A DNA stretch of 58,179 nucleotides from an uncultured Clostridium sp. Lineage in GTDB: Bacteria > Bacillota > Clostridia > TANB77 > CAG-508. This document shows positions 1 through 7,946 of the stretch, piece by piece. The DNA lies in assembly GCA_948467495.1 (NCBI GenBank), contig CAOKEO010000006.1, positions 1 to 58,179 of the forward strand, written 5' to 3'. The notes under the pieces are model-generated. The model ran no database searches and had not been told where the DNA came from. It saw only the letters and a program-made list of their open reading frames with translations. The position numbers and the translations under genes are program-made. Numbering within the stretch: position 1 is the first letter of the stretch; every line of letters begins with the position of its first letter.

Positions 1-53
1 CGTACGGTGGTGTGAGAGGGGAAAAGCACATTAAGTGTTATCCTCTACTCGAT
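1..53 (+). mobile_element. 3' end of a group II intron (domain V tail and domain VI)
   Basis: The first bases, CGTACGGTGGTGTGAGAGG, look like the 3' half of a bacterial group II intron domain V followed by the domain VI stem. Domain VI folds as GAGAGG pairing with CCTCT, with inner GCAC/GTGT and an unpaired A near the 3' side as the branch point. The intron would end at CTCGAT (about position 53). The rest of the intron, including any reverse transcriptase, lies outside the window. It is antisense to the adjacent gene and so could not be spliced from that gene's mRNA. Confidence 0.72.
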
Positions 54-382
54 TTACGTACAAGGAATTGATTTTGTTCTGCAAGTTCCCATTGTTTCTT
101 AAATTTCTTAGCATTTTTTGTAGCGTACCATGCCCTTTTACTCATTGTAAATAGGTCTTCACGACAACGCGGACTATCGGGTATTCTAGAGACCTTTGAA
201 GCCAAAAAACGAGCACTTCTTAAAGCCTTGTTTTTAGCTTTTACACTACTATGATGCCGTCTTCGTGAAATGGAACGGTCTTTTTTCTCGAAGTCTGGAA
301 TATTGTCCAAAGGACATGAAAATAATCCACTTGGGCACTCGCACTCACAAGAATGAGCAGAATTACAAAAATCTTTTTGCAT
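38..382 (-). CDS. Hypothetical Cys/Arg-rich protein, C-terminus replaced by intron sequence
   Basis: I do not recognise this gene. The start is set at 382 because AGGAGG lies just upstream; a longer frame from 472 has no such site. The 114-residue product has a Cys-rich N-terminus (HSCECECPSG and a later SCP) followed by a very basic half rich in Arg, Lys and Ala. The last residues (KSSRG) and the stop are encoded by the antisense of the group II intron end, so the native C-terminus has probably been cut off. It contains the only in-frame CGG codon in this window (in SRRRHH) that I cannot link to a frame change. Reading that CGG as a four-base codon would end the protein seven codons later. 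Codon use (CGT, CCG, GTC) differs from neighbours, so it may be imported or non-functional. Confidence 0.5.
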   Translation of the reverse strand: MQKDFCNSAHSCECECPSGLFSCPLDNIPDFEKKDRSISRRRHHSSVKAKNKALRSARFLASKVSRIPDSPRCREDLFTMSKRAWYATKNAKKFKKQWELAEQNQFLVRKSSRG

Positions 383-583
383 AAACAATACCTCCTTGTT
401 TTTGATGACTAAAAAAACAATCATCGTATATAAGATTAAAAGTCTCCTATATGATATCACAAACATTAACATAAAGTCAAGAAAATTATAAAATTATTCA
501 TAAACATGCGAACAAAATGACAAAATACGACATATAATACAATATAGTATCAAACAAGGTACTATATTGGAGGTGACTTTAAC

Positions 584-862
584 ATGGAGCCACAAGAAAC
601 AATTTATTGCTATGACAACAGAGAAGAAAAATGTGCTAAAAAAAGAAACTGTTTAGGAATTGTAGCGATTATATTATTAACAGCATTGGTTTTTGTATTA
701 GGATTGCTTATAGGGGCAGCTTTAGCAGTAGTTATACTGGCAGCATTACCAGCAGTTATTGTTCTAGCAGTAGTATTAGCATTATTGTTGATTTTAACAA
801 TTATTCTAATGTTCTGTAACAGAAAAAAAGAGAAAAAATGCAAATGTAAATGTTGTTGTTAA
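584..862 (+). CDS. Small membrane protein with Cys/Lys-rich tail
   Basis: A 92-residue protein behind a good ribosome site (GGAGGTGA). Residues 23-77 form one or two very hydrophobic Ala/Val/Leu-rich membrane segments. The ends are polar: the N-terminus has YCYDNREEKCAKK and the C-terminus ends in KEKKCKCKCCC. The Cys/Lys tail could bind metal or sit at the membrane surface. I recognise no family. A strong hairpin terminator follows, so it looks monocistronic. TATAAT at 533-538 is a plausible -10 box, but no good -35 is visible. Confidence 0.7.
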   Translation: MEPQETIYCYDNREEKCAKKRNCLGIVAIILLTALVFVLGLLIGAALAVVILAALPAVIVLAVVLALLLILTIILMFCNRKKEKKCKCKCCC

Positions 863-878
863 TACAGAAGTAAATTTT

Positions 879-910
879 AGAGTAGAAAATTTTCATTTTC
901 TACTCTTTCT
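879..910. terminator. Hairpin terminator, probably bidirectional
   Basis: A perfect 12-bp stem (879-890 with 895-906) with a four-base TTTC loop lies between the convergent small membrane gene and ysxC. Modest T-runs on both sides suggest it ends transcription from both directions. Confidence 0.8.
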
Positions 911-946
911 GTAAATTAATATATAAATACTATATACATTTTTGTA

Positions 947-1534
947 TCAATAAGGGATAAATTGTTCAATAAATTCCCAAACATCATCTTGATAAACTTT
1001 TCTTTCAGAAGAAAAAGGTAAAGTCGTAATATCACCAAGAGGATTTAGTTGTTTTTGTAAATTTTGAACGGTTGTATCAACTTTTGTTTTTGCAATTTTA
1101 TCAGCTTTATTAGCCAAAATCAAACAAGGCAATCCAGATGAAATCATATAATGGTACATCAATCTATCATTTTCAGTAGGGTTATGTCTAATATCTACTA
1201 AAAAGATAATCAAAGAAATTTCTTTTCGATGGAATAAATATTCCTCAATAAATTTTCCTACTTGTTCTTGTTCTTTCTTAGACATTTTACTATAACCATA
1301 GCCAGGTAAATCAACAAAATAAAAATTATCATCTATATTATAAAAATTAATTTGACGAGTCTTACCTGGTTCACTACTAGTTCTAGCTAGTTTTTTTCGA
1401 TTTATCATAGTATTGACAAAACTTGATTTTCCGACATTGGATTTTCCAACTAAAACAATTTCAGGCAATCCATTAGCAGGATATTGGTTTGGTCGAACAG
1501 CCGAAATTTCAAATTTAGGATTTTTGACTAACAT
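947..1534 (-). CDS. ysxC: Ribosome biogenesis GTP-binding protein YsxC/EngB
   Basis: A 195-residue TrmE-Era-EngA-YihA-Septin family GTPase needed for late 50S subunit assembly. Visible motifs are G1 GKSNVGKSS near residue 30, the G2 threonine in PGKTRQ, G3 DLPGYG and G4 NKAD, in normal order and spacing; length is typical. The start follows AGGAGG. It lies 40 bases downstream of serS on the same strand and is probably co-transcribed with it. Confidence 0.95.
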   Translation of the reverse strand: MLVKNPKFEISAVRPNQYPANGLPEIVLVGKSNVGKSSFVNTMINRKKLARTSSEPGKTRQINFYNIDDNFYFVDLPGYGYSKMSKKEQEQVGKFIEEYLFHRKEISLIIFLVDIRHNPTENDRLMYHYMISSGLPCLILANKADKIAKTKVDTTVQNLQKQLNPLGDITTLPFSSERKVYQDDVWEFIEQFIPY

Positions 1535-1573
1535 AATTTAATTTCCTCCTAATAATTTTAGGGACGTGGGAGA

Positions 1574-2863
1574 TTATCTATTCCCATGCTCCATTTTTTC
1601 TAGACCACCCATGTATGGTCTTAAAACTTCTGGAATGATAACACTTCCATCTGGTTGGTAGTTATTTTCCACAATGGAAATTAGCATACGAGGAGGGGCA
1701 ACTACAGTATTATTTAAGGTATGAGCAAAATAATTTCCCTTTTCCCCTTTGATACGGATTCCTAATCTACGAGCTTGTGCATCTGTTAAGTTAGAGCAAC
1801 TTCCAATCTCGAAATATTTTTTCTGTCTAGGACTCCAAGCTTCGATATCACAAGATTTTGCTTTTAAGTCTGCTAAGTCTCCACTACAACATTCTAATGT
1901 TCTAACAGGAATGTTCATGCTTCTAAAGAATTCTACGGTGTAAGCCCACATTTTATCATACCATTCCCAAGATTGTTCAGGTTCACAGACAACCACCATT
2001 TCTTGCTTTTCAAATTGATGAATTCGATAAATGCCACGTTCTTCCATTCCATGTGCTCCTTTTTCTTTTCGAAAACAAGGAGAATAAGAAGTCATAGTAT
2101 AAGGCATGTCCTCTTTTTTCAAAATTTGGTCTTTAAATTTACCAATCATAGAATGTTCACTGGTACCAATTAAATATAAGTCTTCTCCATCAATTTTATA
2201 CATCATGGCATCCATTTCTTCAAAACTCATGACACCAGTTACCACATCAGAACGTATCATAAAAGGAGGAATACAATAGGTAAATCCCTTGTTAATCATA
2301 AAATCTCTAGCATAAGTTAAAACAGCAGAATGCAGTCTTGCGACATCTCCCATTAAATAATAAAAGCCATTTCCTGCTACTCGTCTTGCACTATCTAAAT
2401 CAAGTCCGCCAAGAGATTCTAAAATTTCGCCATGAAAGGGAATTTCATAATCTGGCACAATGGGGTCACCATATTTTTGAATTTCTACATTTTCACTGTC
2501 ATCTTTTCCAATGGGAACGGTTTCATGCATCATATTGGGGATTTTCATCATTCTCATTCTTATTTCTTCGGCATATTTATTTTCTAATTTCTCATTTTCT
2601 GCTAGTTTTTCATTGATTGCATTTACTTGCACTTTTATTTTTTCAGCTTCTTCTTTTTTACCAGCTTTCATTAAACTACCAATTTGATTGCTAAGGCTTT
2701 TTCTTTCTGCTCTCAAATTGTCACCATTTAATTTCGATTCTCTATTTTTTATATCTAAATCAAGAATTTCATCCACTAAAATAAGTTTATGGTCTTGAAA
2801 TTTCTTTTTCATATTTTCTTTGACTACATCTGGATTTTCTCTTAAAAATTTAATGTCTATCAT
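1574..2863 (-). CDS. serS: Seryl-tRNA synthetase
   Basis: Class II aminoacyl-tRNA synthetase of 429 residues, the usual length, charging tRNA-Ser (and tRNA-Sec). The N-terminal about 100 residues form the expected long coiled-coil arm (MIDIKFLRENPDVVKENMKK followed by Lys/Glu-rich helices). The catalytic core shows motif 2 (FRKEKGAHG) and motif 3 near APPRMLISIVEN, and TSEHSMIG matches the serine-binding region. A strong AGGAGG precedes the ATG. I see no T-box in the roughly 240-base upstream region; a simple sigma-A-like promoter is visible instead. First gene of a serS-ysxC unit. Confidence 0.96.
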   Translation of the reverse strand: MIDIKFLRENPDVVKENMKKKFQDHKLILVDEILDLDIKNRESKLNGDNLRAERKSLSNQIGSLMKAGKKEEAEKIKVQVNAINEKLAENEKLENKYAEEIRMRMMKIPNMMHETVPIGKDDSENVEIQKYGDPIVPDYEIPFHGEILESLGGLDLDSARRVAGNGFYYLMGDVARLHSAVLTYARDFMINKGFTYCIPPFMIRSDVVTGVMSFEEMDAMMYKIDGEDLYLIGTSEHSMIGKFKDQILKKEDMPYTMTSYSPCFRKEKGAHGMEERGIYRIHQFEKQEMVVVCEPEQSWEWYDKMWAYTVEFFRSMNIPVRTLECCSGDLADLKAKSCDIEAWSPRQKKYFEIGSCSNLTDAQARRLGIRIKGEKGNYFAHTLNNTVVAPPRMLISIVENNYQPDGSVIIPEVLRPYMGGLEKMEHGNR

Positions 2864-2903
2864 AAAATACCTCCTCGTCCAATTAAGAACGTTTTTTTAA
2901 AAC

Positions 2904-2932
2904 ATTTTAACGTTTTACATGGAATGAGCCAA
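2904..2932 (-). promoter_or_regulatory. Candidate sigma-A promoter for serS-ysxC
   Basis: On the minus strand TTGGCT, 17 bases, TAAAAT, about 40 bases before the serS start. The -35 matches consensus at four of six positions and the -10 at five of six. Confidence 0.55.
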
Positions 2933-3108
2933 TTATATAATATTTTTTAATAATTGGCAAGAAAATGGGAAAAATAATAAAAATGATGTGTAATGATTCA
3001 GAGATAACACATTTTAATTAAAAAGTCTATCTATTTTTTATGATGTAACAATTATTATTTTTATAAACTTTTTAAATCTAAATACTTACAAAACGAAGGG
3101 AATGGAAG

Positions 3109-3951
3109 ATGTTTTTTGAAATTGCGAAGTTTATTTTATATTCTGGACTGGTTGTATTAATTGCCAAATATATTTTGGTAATAACATTAAGAAAGTTAGC
3201 AGAAAATTTGGATTTGAAACCAAAAACAGCAGGAAATATTGCAGGTTATGCTACTTCTATGCCAGAACTTTTAACCATTACAGTTGCTAGTATCAATGGA
3301 TTAATGGGAAGTAGTATTTTTAATATTTTGAGTTCTAATGTCATTAATTTCATGCAATATTTGGCATCCATTATAATGAATAAAAATAGAGAAGCTTTTT
3401 CCAATAAAGCAATAAAAATAGATATGGTATTAGTATTCATAACGATAGGAATACCTTTGGTTTTGGTGTGGAGAAACATAGAAATGAATTTGATTCTTGT
3501 TCCAGCTTTTTTCATTTTATTTACTTTGTTTCTTTATTTAAATCATAATGTTCATAAGTTGTATTTACAAAAAGAGGATAAAGAAATTGAAAAACAAATT
3601 AGGAAAGAGGAAGAAAAAGAAAAAGGAAATACTAGAAAAACAGTGCTTTATATTGTTGTTTTGCTTGGTACAGGAGTTTTATTGTATGTAATAGGCGAAT
3701 TGCTTGGAGAAACATTAAATCGTTTGTGCTATCAATTTAATATTTCTGAAATTGTAATAGGCATATTACTTGGCTTTATTACAAGTATCCCAGAATTGAT
3801 TACTTTTTTTGAGTCACAAAAACATTATAAAGTTCAAGAAAATAGTAGAATGTTGGGAGTAGTGGAAGCTACTAATAATCTTTTGACTTCTAATATTTTA
3901 AATTTATTTATGATACAGTCTATTGGCATTTTAATTTATACTTTTTTGTAG
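3109..3951 (+). CDS. Sodium/calcium exchanger-family membrane protein
   Basis: A 280-residue polytopic membrane protein of the CaCA (Na+/Ca2+ exchanger, YrbG-like) superfamily. Both signature alpha-repeats are visible in inverted halves: AGYATSMPELLTITVAS with GSSIFNILSSN in the first, and GFITSIPELITFFES with TNNLLTSNILNLF in the second. The conserved acidic PEL/PEL residues that bind the cation are present in both. A charged Lys/Glu-rich loop near residues 150-175 separates the halves. Ion specificity cannot be told from sequence. It stands alone between the serS promoter region and the infC promoter. Confidence 0.85.
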   Translation: MFFEIAKFILYSGLVVLIAKYILVITLRKLAENLDLKPKTAGNIAGYATSMPELLTITVASINGLMGSSIFNILSSNVINFMQYLASIIMNKNREAFSNKAIKIDMVLVFITIGIPLVLVWRNIEMNLILVPAFFILFTLFLYLNHNVHKLYLQKEDKEIEKQIRKEEEKEKGNTRKTVLYIVVLLGTGVLLYVIGELLGETLNRLCYQFNISEIVIGILLGFITSIPELITFFESQKHYKVQENSRMLGVVEATNNLLTSNILNLFMIQSIGILIYTFL

Positions 3952-3997
3952 TAGTAACTGTAGTAGTACAAAAAACGTAATTTAAATGAAAAAAAGC

Positions 3998-4027
3998 TTG
4001 ACAGAGTTATACAAAATAATGTATAAT
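3998..4027 (+). promoter_or_regulatory. Sigma-A promoter of the infC-rpmI-rplT operon
   Basis: Perfect TTGACA and perfect TATAAT boxes separated by 18 bases. Transcription would start near 4034, giving a leader of about 200 bases before infC. Confidence 0.88.
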
Positions 4028-4034
4028 ATAGTAC

Positions 4035-4221
4035 GTTACAAGAAGAAGTAAAACTTCTCACCTTATCCGAAAGGAAAAAGGTTAGAAATTAAATAAATAG
4101 AGTATATGCTCGAGTTTTATTTTATTTGACTTGTAACAAAAGTCAAATTTTTTATAGGGTGGAATTTTTTTCAAAGGCAAGAAAAATTCTGACCAATAAA
4201 ATTGATGTATAGATTTTTTGT
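4035..4221 (+). promoter_or_regulatory. infC operon leader with internal attenuator
   Basis: The long leader contains a clear intrinsic terminator: TTTGACTT (4125-4132) pairs with AAGTCAAA (4140-4147), followed by six T (4148-4153). In other Firmicutes this operon is autoregulated by ribosomal protein L20, which binds the leader and promotes premature termination. Position and architecture fit that system. The L20 binding fold itself was not modelled. Confidence 0.7.
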
Positions 4222-4234
4222 GGAGGTGTTTTCA

Positions 4235-4750
4235 ATCAAACAAGATTTACCAATCAACAGACAAATAAGAGCCAAAGAGATACAATTAGTAGAAGATAAT
4301 GGACAAAAAGCAGGAATCATTTCATTGGAAGAAGCTTTAAGAAAAGCAGAAGCCCAAAATTTAGATTTAGTATTAGTTGCACCTAATACGAATCCACCAG
4401 TTTGTAAGATTATGAACTATGGGAAATATAAATTTGAACAAGCAAAAAAAGAAAAAGAAGCTAAGAAAAAACAAAGAGTTCTTGAAATAAAAGAGTTACG
4501 TGTAACTCCCAATATTGAAGAACATGACTTTGGTTTCAAATGTAAAAATGCAAGAAAGTTTTTAACAGAGGGAAACAAAGTAAAAATAACAGTTCGATTT
4601 AGAGGAAGAGAAGTAAATAATGCAAAAGCAGGAGAAGTGGTTCTAAATAAATTTATCGAGGCTTTGGAAGATATTGCAACTGTTGAAAAGTTACCTAAAT
4701 TAGAAGGTAGAAATATGTTTACTATTTTAGCTAAAAAAGCAGATAAATAA
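4235..4750 (+). CDS. infC: Translation initiation factor IF-3
   Basis: IF-3 (171 residues from this start) prevents premature 50S joining and checks initiator tRNA pairing. The N-domain (INRQIRAKEIQLVEDNGQ), the Lys-rich linker around residues 75-95 and the C-domain (FRGREV) are all visible. I place the start at an ATC codon (4235): GGAGG at 4222-4226 is eight bases upstream, and the resulting N-terminus has normal family length. An in-frame ATG at 4202 has no ribosome site and would add 11 hydrophobic residues. infC is known for rare start codons (AUU in E. coli), which make it sensitive to IF-3 itself. First gene of infC-rpmI-rplT. Confidence 0.9.
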   Translation: MKQDLPINRQIRAKEIQLVEDNGQKAGIISLEEALRKAEAQNLDLVLVAPNTNPPVCKIMNYGKYKFEQAKKEKEAKKKQRVLEIKELRVTPNIEEHDFGFKCKNARKFLTEGNKVKITVRFRGREVNNAKAGEVVLNKFIEALEDIATVEKLPKLEGRNMFTILAKKADK

Positions 4751-4790
4751 TCTGTACATATTAAAGTAAGAAACGAAAGGAGTTATCGAA

Positions 4791-4994
4791 ATGCCAAAAT
4801 TAAAAACCAATAAAGCTGCGAAGAAAAGATATTCATTAACAGCTACAGGAAAAGTAAAAAGAACAAAATCAAACAGAAGACATTTATTAGCAAATAAGAC
4901 AAGAAGACAAAAGAAATCAGGAAAGATTCAAAATGCTTATGCAAGTAAAACATGTGAAAATACAATCAAAAAATTATTACCTTATGGAAATTAG
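4791..4994 (+). CDS. rpmI: 50S ribosomal protein L35
   Basis: 67-residue, strongly basic protein with the L35 N-terminus (MPKLKTNKAAKKRYSLTATG) and the RRHLLANKT segment. It lies between infC and rplT as in most Firmicutes, with a good AAAGGAG site. It is a late-assembling component of the large subunit. Length is normal. Confidence 0.97.
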   Translation: MPKLKTNKAAKKRYSLTATGKVKRTKSNRRHLLANKTRRQKKSGKIQNAYASKTCENTIKKLLPYGN

Positions 4995-5021
4995 ATTGAA
5001 AAAAGAGGAAGGTGAAAATAA

Positions 5022-5372
5022 ATGGCAAGAGTAAAAACAGCAAGAACAACAAGAGCAAGACATAAAAAGATTTTAAAACAAGCAAAAGGATATTATGGTG
5101 CAAAGAGTTATCGATTTAGAAATGCAAATCAAGCAGTTATGAAATCTTTAGCATATAGCTATGTAGGAAGAAAAGATAAGAAAAGTAACTTTAGAAAACT
5201 ATGGATAGCAAGAATAAATGCAGCAGCAAGAATGAATGGAACAACTTATAGTAAAATGATTGCAGGATTAAAAAAAGCCAATGTTACCATTAATAGAAAG
5301 ATGTTAGCAGAAATTGCTGTAACGGACCCAAAAGCATTTACAGAGATTGCAGAAGTTGCAAAAAAAGCGTAA
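5022..5372 (+). CDS. rplT: 50S ribosomal protein L20
   Basis: 116 residues, usual length, with the family signature [20 protein letters not shown] at the N-terminus and the globular RNA-binding C-domain ([16 protein letters not shown]). It binds 23S rRNA early in assembly and in related bacteria represses its own operon through the leader. Last gene of the operon, 27 bases after rpmI, followed by a strong terminator. Confidence 0.97.
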   Translation: MARVKTARTTRARHKKILKQAKGYYGAKSYRFRNANQAVMKSLAYSYVGRKDKKSNFRKLWIARINAAARMNGTTYSKMIAGLKKANVTINRKMLAEIAVTDPKAFTEIAEVAKKA

Positions 5373-5384
5373 TTATATAAAAGG

Positions 5385-5414
5385 AAAGAATAACAATTCA
5401 GTTATTCTTTTTTT
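5385..5414 (+). terminator. Terminator of infC-rpmI-rplT
   Basis: AAAGAATAAC (5385-5394) pairs perfectly with GTTATTCTTT (5401-5410) around a six-base loop and is followed by more T residues. Confidence 0.88.
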
Positions 5415-5522
5415 GTTATATAGGTAACTATTCAGGGGTGTATATTCCAATTAGAAACTTTTATGGCAAAAAACAAAACATCTGAATCGTTACTTATATA
5501 GATACAAAATTTTAAAAAATAC

Positions 5523-5551
5523 TTGACGAAAAATGGAAGAATATGTATAAT
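5523..5551 (+). promoter_or_regulatory. Sigma-A promoter of the GHKL ATPase unit
   Basis: TTGACG, 17 bases, TATAAT. It drives a leader of roughly 160 bases before the ATPase gene. Confidence 0.85.
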
Positions 5552-5557
5552 AAAAAA

Positions 5558-5698
5558 GAAGATTGGGTATAGAACCTGGTCTCATAAGTCCAATTGAATC
5601 ATATAAAGTAAAAATCCTATATGTTTAAGGGATTATTTTAGCAATGATAATGGAACTTATGAATCGGGTCTATCTAATTTCAGATAGACTTTTTATTA
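5558..5698 (+). promoter_or_regulatory. Structured leader RNA with terminator/antiterminator switch (unassigned)
   Basis: The 3' end is an intrinsic terminator: GTCTATCT (5668-5675) with AGATAGAC (5682-5689) and then six T. The 5' arm of that terminator can also pair upstream: TAGA.ACC (5570-5576) with GGGTCTA (5666-5672), stacked on CTCATAAGT (5581-5589) with ACTTATGA (5655-5662). The two folds exclude each other, as in a riboswitch or attenuator. Inside the long stem sits a smaller hairpin (CATATA/TATATG). The ribosome site and ATG follow within 20 bases of the T-run, so control in cis is likely. I do not recognise a known riboswitch class. Confidence 0.6.
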
Positions 5699-5717
5699 TT
5701 GAAAAGGAGGTTTCATT

Positions 5718-7262
5718 ATGGAACAAAAAGTAAACCAAAAAAATGAGATGAAGGAATTTAATTATGACAATGAACCAAATGCTGGTATATTAATTTATGC
5801 CCTTCAACATCTAGGCTATAAAAATGATGTAGCACTTTGCGATATTATCGACAATTCTATTGATGCCGGAGCAACTAAAATTTCCCTGTATATGGATAAG
5901 GATAAGATTATGATTGTAGATAATGGGAAAGGAATGACATTCTCAATACTGGACGAGGCATTGAAATTAGGGTCAGATATTATAAGAGAAAATAATACAA
6001 CATTAGGTAAATTCGGAATGGGATTAAGCACAGCATCTATGTCCATTGCAGATAAAACGACAGTACTTACCAAAAGTTTGAGAGTAGAACCAATATTGAA
6101 AAGTAGTGTTGATATCAATATTGTAAAATTAAACAACAAATTTGTAAAATATATTGGAGAAGCGAATCGTCAAGAGGAAGAACTGTTTCAACAATTATTA
6201 GAAGGAGAGAAAAGTGGAACTATTGTTATTTTAGAACAATGTGCTGGCATAAAGAATAAAAATGTAAATCAATTTTCAAATAGAATGAAATCCGTGATGG
6301 CTAGAATTTATAGAAAATTTATGGACAAAATAGATTTCTATGTAAATGGTATAAAGGTAGAAGCAGATGATCCTTTATTATTAAATGATAAAGAAACACA
6401 AGTGTTTTGCGATGAAAATTATGAAATTAAATGGAAAGATAAAAATGGAGTTGAAAAAAAATCGACTATAAATGCTAAATTAGTTTTGTTACCTTTGATG
6501 CCAGTTGAAGAAGCAAAACAGAAAAAAATGAATATACCCAATCAAGGTTTTTCTATTTTAAGAAATAGTAGAGAAATTGCTTTTGGCTATATGCCCTGGC
6601 TAGCAAAACATAACCGATTTAATCGTTTTAGAGGAGAAATTTCCTTTCAATCAGATATGGATGAGGCAATGGGAGTTGATTTTACCAAAAATGGAATTGA
6701 TATGATGGATTCGGTAAATGATATCTTACAAGAATGTTTAAAAGTACAAATTATTGCCATAGGAAATAAATCCAAAAGAGAAACGGCAAAAGTAGAAGAT
6801 AATGATATTAATCATGAAAATGCAGAAAGGTTAATTAGTACAAAATCTAATATTTTAATTACTCCTAGAATAGAAGAGTATGCTAATGGGGAAGATGGGG
6901 AAGAAAATTCTTACCAGGAAGAAAATACTAGCCGATTTGAAGAAAGTACCATTAACCAAAATAGGAATACAGATGTTAATGTACGTTTTATTAGTGTATC
7001 GGCTGGTAGAACAGGCAATATCTTTGAGGCTCATTTAGAAGGAAGAACTACTGTGATTGAGTGGAATATTGATCATCCTTTTTATGAGAAATTTGTACTT
7101 TCCAATACAGAGAATTCTGAACTTGTAACTGCTGTAGATTATTTGATATATTCCATTGCTATATCACAATTAAAAGTATTAGCGGACGATAATAATAAAG
7201 CTGAGATTATTAGTCAATTGATATCTGTTATGAGTAATAATATGAGAGCATTATTGGATTAG
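5718..7262 (+). CDS. GHKL-type (HATPase_c_3) ATP-binding protein
   Basis: 514-residue protein with an N-terminal Bergerat-fold ATPase domain: N-box CDIIDNSIDAG near residue 47, DNGKGMT as the ATP-lid G1 motif, and GKFGMGLSTAS as G2. This is the arrangement of MORC/Hsp90/MutL-type ATPases. The middle holds a second alpha/beta region (residues about 190-330), then a Glu/Asn-rich linker, then a C-terminal segment of about 120 residues (EWNIDHPFYEKF) that I do not recognise. A strong AAGGAGG precedes the start. Ten bases downstream lies a membrane-anchored small protein, presumably its partner. Stand-alone prokaryotic MORC-like proteins are sometimes found in defence or DNA-handling loci, but nothing here proves that. 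Confidence 0.8.
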   Translation: MEQKVNQKNEMKEFNYDNEPNAGILIYALQHLGYKNDVALCDIIDNSIDAGATKISLYMDKDKIMIVDNGKGMTFSILDEALKLGSDIIRENNTTLGKFGMGLSTASMSIADKTTVLTKSLRVEPILKSSVDINIVKLNNKFVKYIGEANRQEEELFQQLLEGEKSGTIVILEQCAGIKNKNVNQFSNRMKSVMARIYRKFMDKIDFYVNGIKVEADDPLLLNDKETQVFCDENYEIKWKDKNGVEKKSTINAKLVLLPLMPVEEAKQKKMNIPNQGFSILRNSREIAFGYMPWLAKHNRFNRFRGEISFQSDMDEAMGVDFTKNGIDMMDSVNDILQECLKVQIIAIGNKSKRETAKVEDNDINHENAERLISTKSNILITPRIEEYANGEDGEENSYQEENTSRFEESTINQNRNTDVNVRFISVSAGRTGNIFEAHLEGRTTVIEWNIDHPFYEKFVLSNTENSELVTAVDYLIYSIAISQLKVLADDNNKAEIISQLISVMSNNMRALLD

Positions 7263-7272
7263 AGAGGACAAA

Positions 7273-7530
7273 ATGGAAATATTTGAAAAGTTAAGTCATA
7301 ATCCATTAATAGTTTCTGTTGTTACATTAGTATTAACAACATTTATTAGTCTGATGGGATACATCATGAAAAAAATAATAGATATCAATAAAAAAGAAAA
7401 AAATGATACAAAAGAAATTTATCAAAATAATATGATACAGAATTTTCATACAGGAATGAATTATAGTGATGTGGAAAGAATTGCAGAAGATGTGGTAAAT
7501 CGTGAATTATCAAAAATGAAAAAGCAATAA
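7273..7530 (+). CDS. Small single-pass membrane protein paired with the GHKL ATPase
   Basis: 85 residues: a single transmembrane segment (about residues 12-34, PLIVSVVTLVLTTFISLMGY) followed by a charged cytoplasmic tail with a short amphipathic helix (YSDVERIAEDVVNRELSKM). It starts ten bases after the ATPase stop and shares its terminator, so the two form a two-gene unit. No family recognised. A membrane anchor or effector for the ATPase is a reasonable guess. Confidence 0.7.
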   Translation: MEIFEKLSHNPLIVSVVTLVLTTFISLMGYIMKKIIDINKKEKNDTKEIYQNNMIQNFHTGMNYSDVERIAEDVVNRELSKMKKQ

Positions 7531-7552
7531 AATTTATTGCTTTTTCATTTTT
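7518..7552. terminator. Bidirectional terminator between convergent genes
   Basis: A near-perfect palindrome (GAAAAAGCAATAAA at 7518-7531 with its complement at 7533-7546) overlaps the stop codons of both convergent genes. T-runs occur on both strands. Confidence 0.8.
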
Positions 7553-7926
7553 GGTTTTGAAATTAAAGAAGCTAAATAACCAAAGAAAACAGCAGCGGCA
7601 ATTCCACCAGCGGCAGCCTTAACACCACCAGTAAAGCTACCGACTAAACCAGTTTGTTGTACTCCTTCAATAGCACCTTTTGCAAGATTGTAGCCAAAAC
7701 CTGTAAGAGGAACCGTAGCACCAGCACCAGCAAAATCGACTAAGTATTGGTAAATTCCTAAACCTCCTAATACAGCACCTGCTGTGACAAAAATAACGAG
7801 TATCTTAGCTGGGGTAAGTTTTGTCTTATCTATTAAGATTTGTCCAATAATACAAATAATACCACCAGTTACAAAACATTTTAATAACATCATCCAATCA
7901 AAAACATTGACCCAATTTACATCCAT
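7534..7926 (-). CDS. spoVAE: Stage V sporulation protein AE (SpoVAE/SpoVAEb)
   Basis: 130-residue membrane protein of the SpoVA complex in the spore inner membrane, which moves Ca-dipicolinate into the forespore and out on germination. About four membrane segments and the family signature GLGIYQYLVDFAGAGATVPL with GFGYNLAKG are visible. It follows spoVAD by about 20 bases and completes a spoVAC-spoVAD-spoVAE order on the minus strand. Usual length. Confidence 0.93.
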   Translation of the reverse strand: MDVNWVNVFDWMMLLKCFVTGGIICIIGQILIDKTKLTPAKILVIFVTAGAVLGGLGIYQYLVDFAGAGATVPLTGFGYNLAKGAIEGVQQTGLVGSFTGGVKAAAGGIAAAVFFGYLASLISKPKMKKQ

Positions 7927-7946
7927 AAAAATCGCTCCTTTCTGTT

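Noticed and set aside
2864..3108. T-box riboswitch before serS
   Set aside because: No T-box core or specifier stem is visible on the minus strand; only a simple promoter.
5558..5698. 6S RNA, SRP RNA or a known riboswitch
   Set aside because: None of the conserved cores I know for these is present, and the terminator sits directly before a ribosome site.
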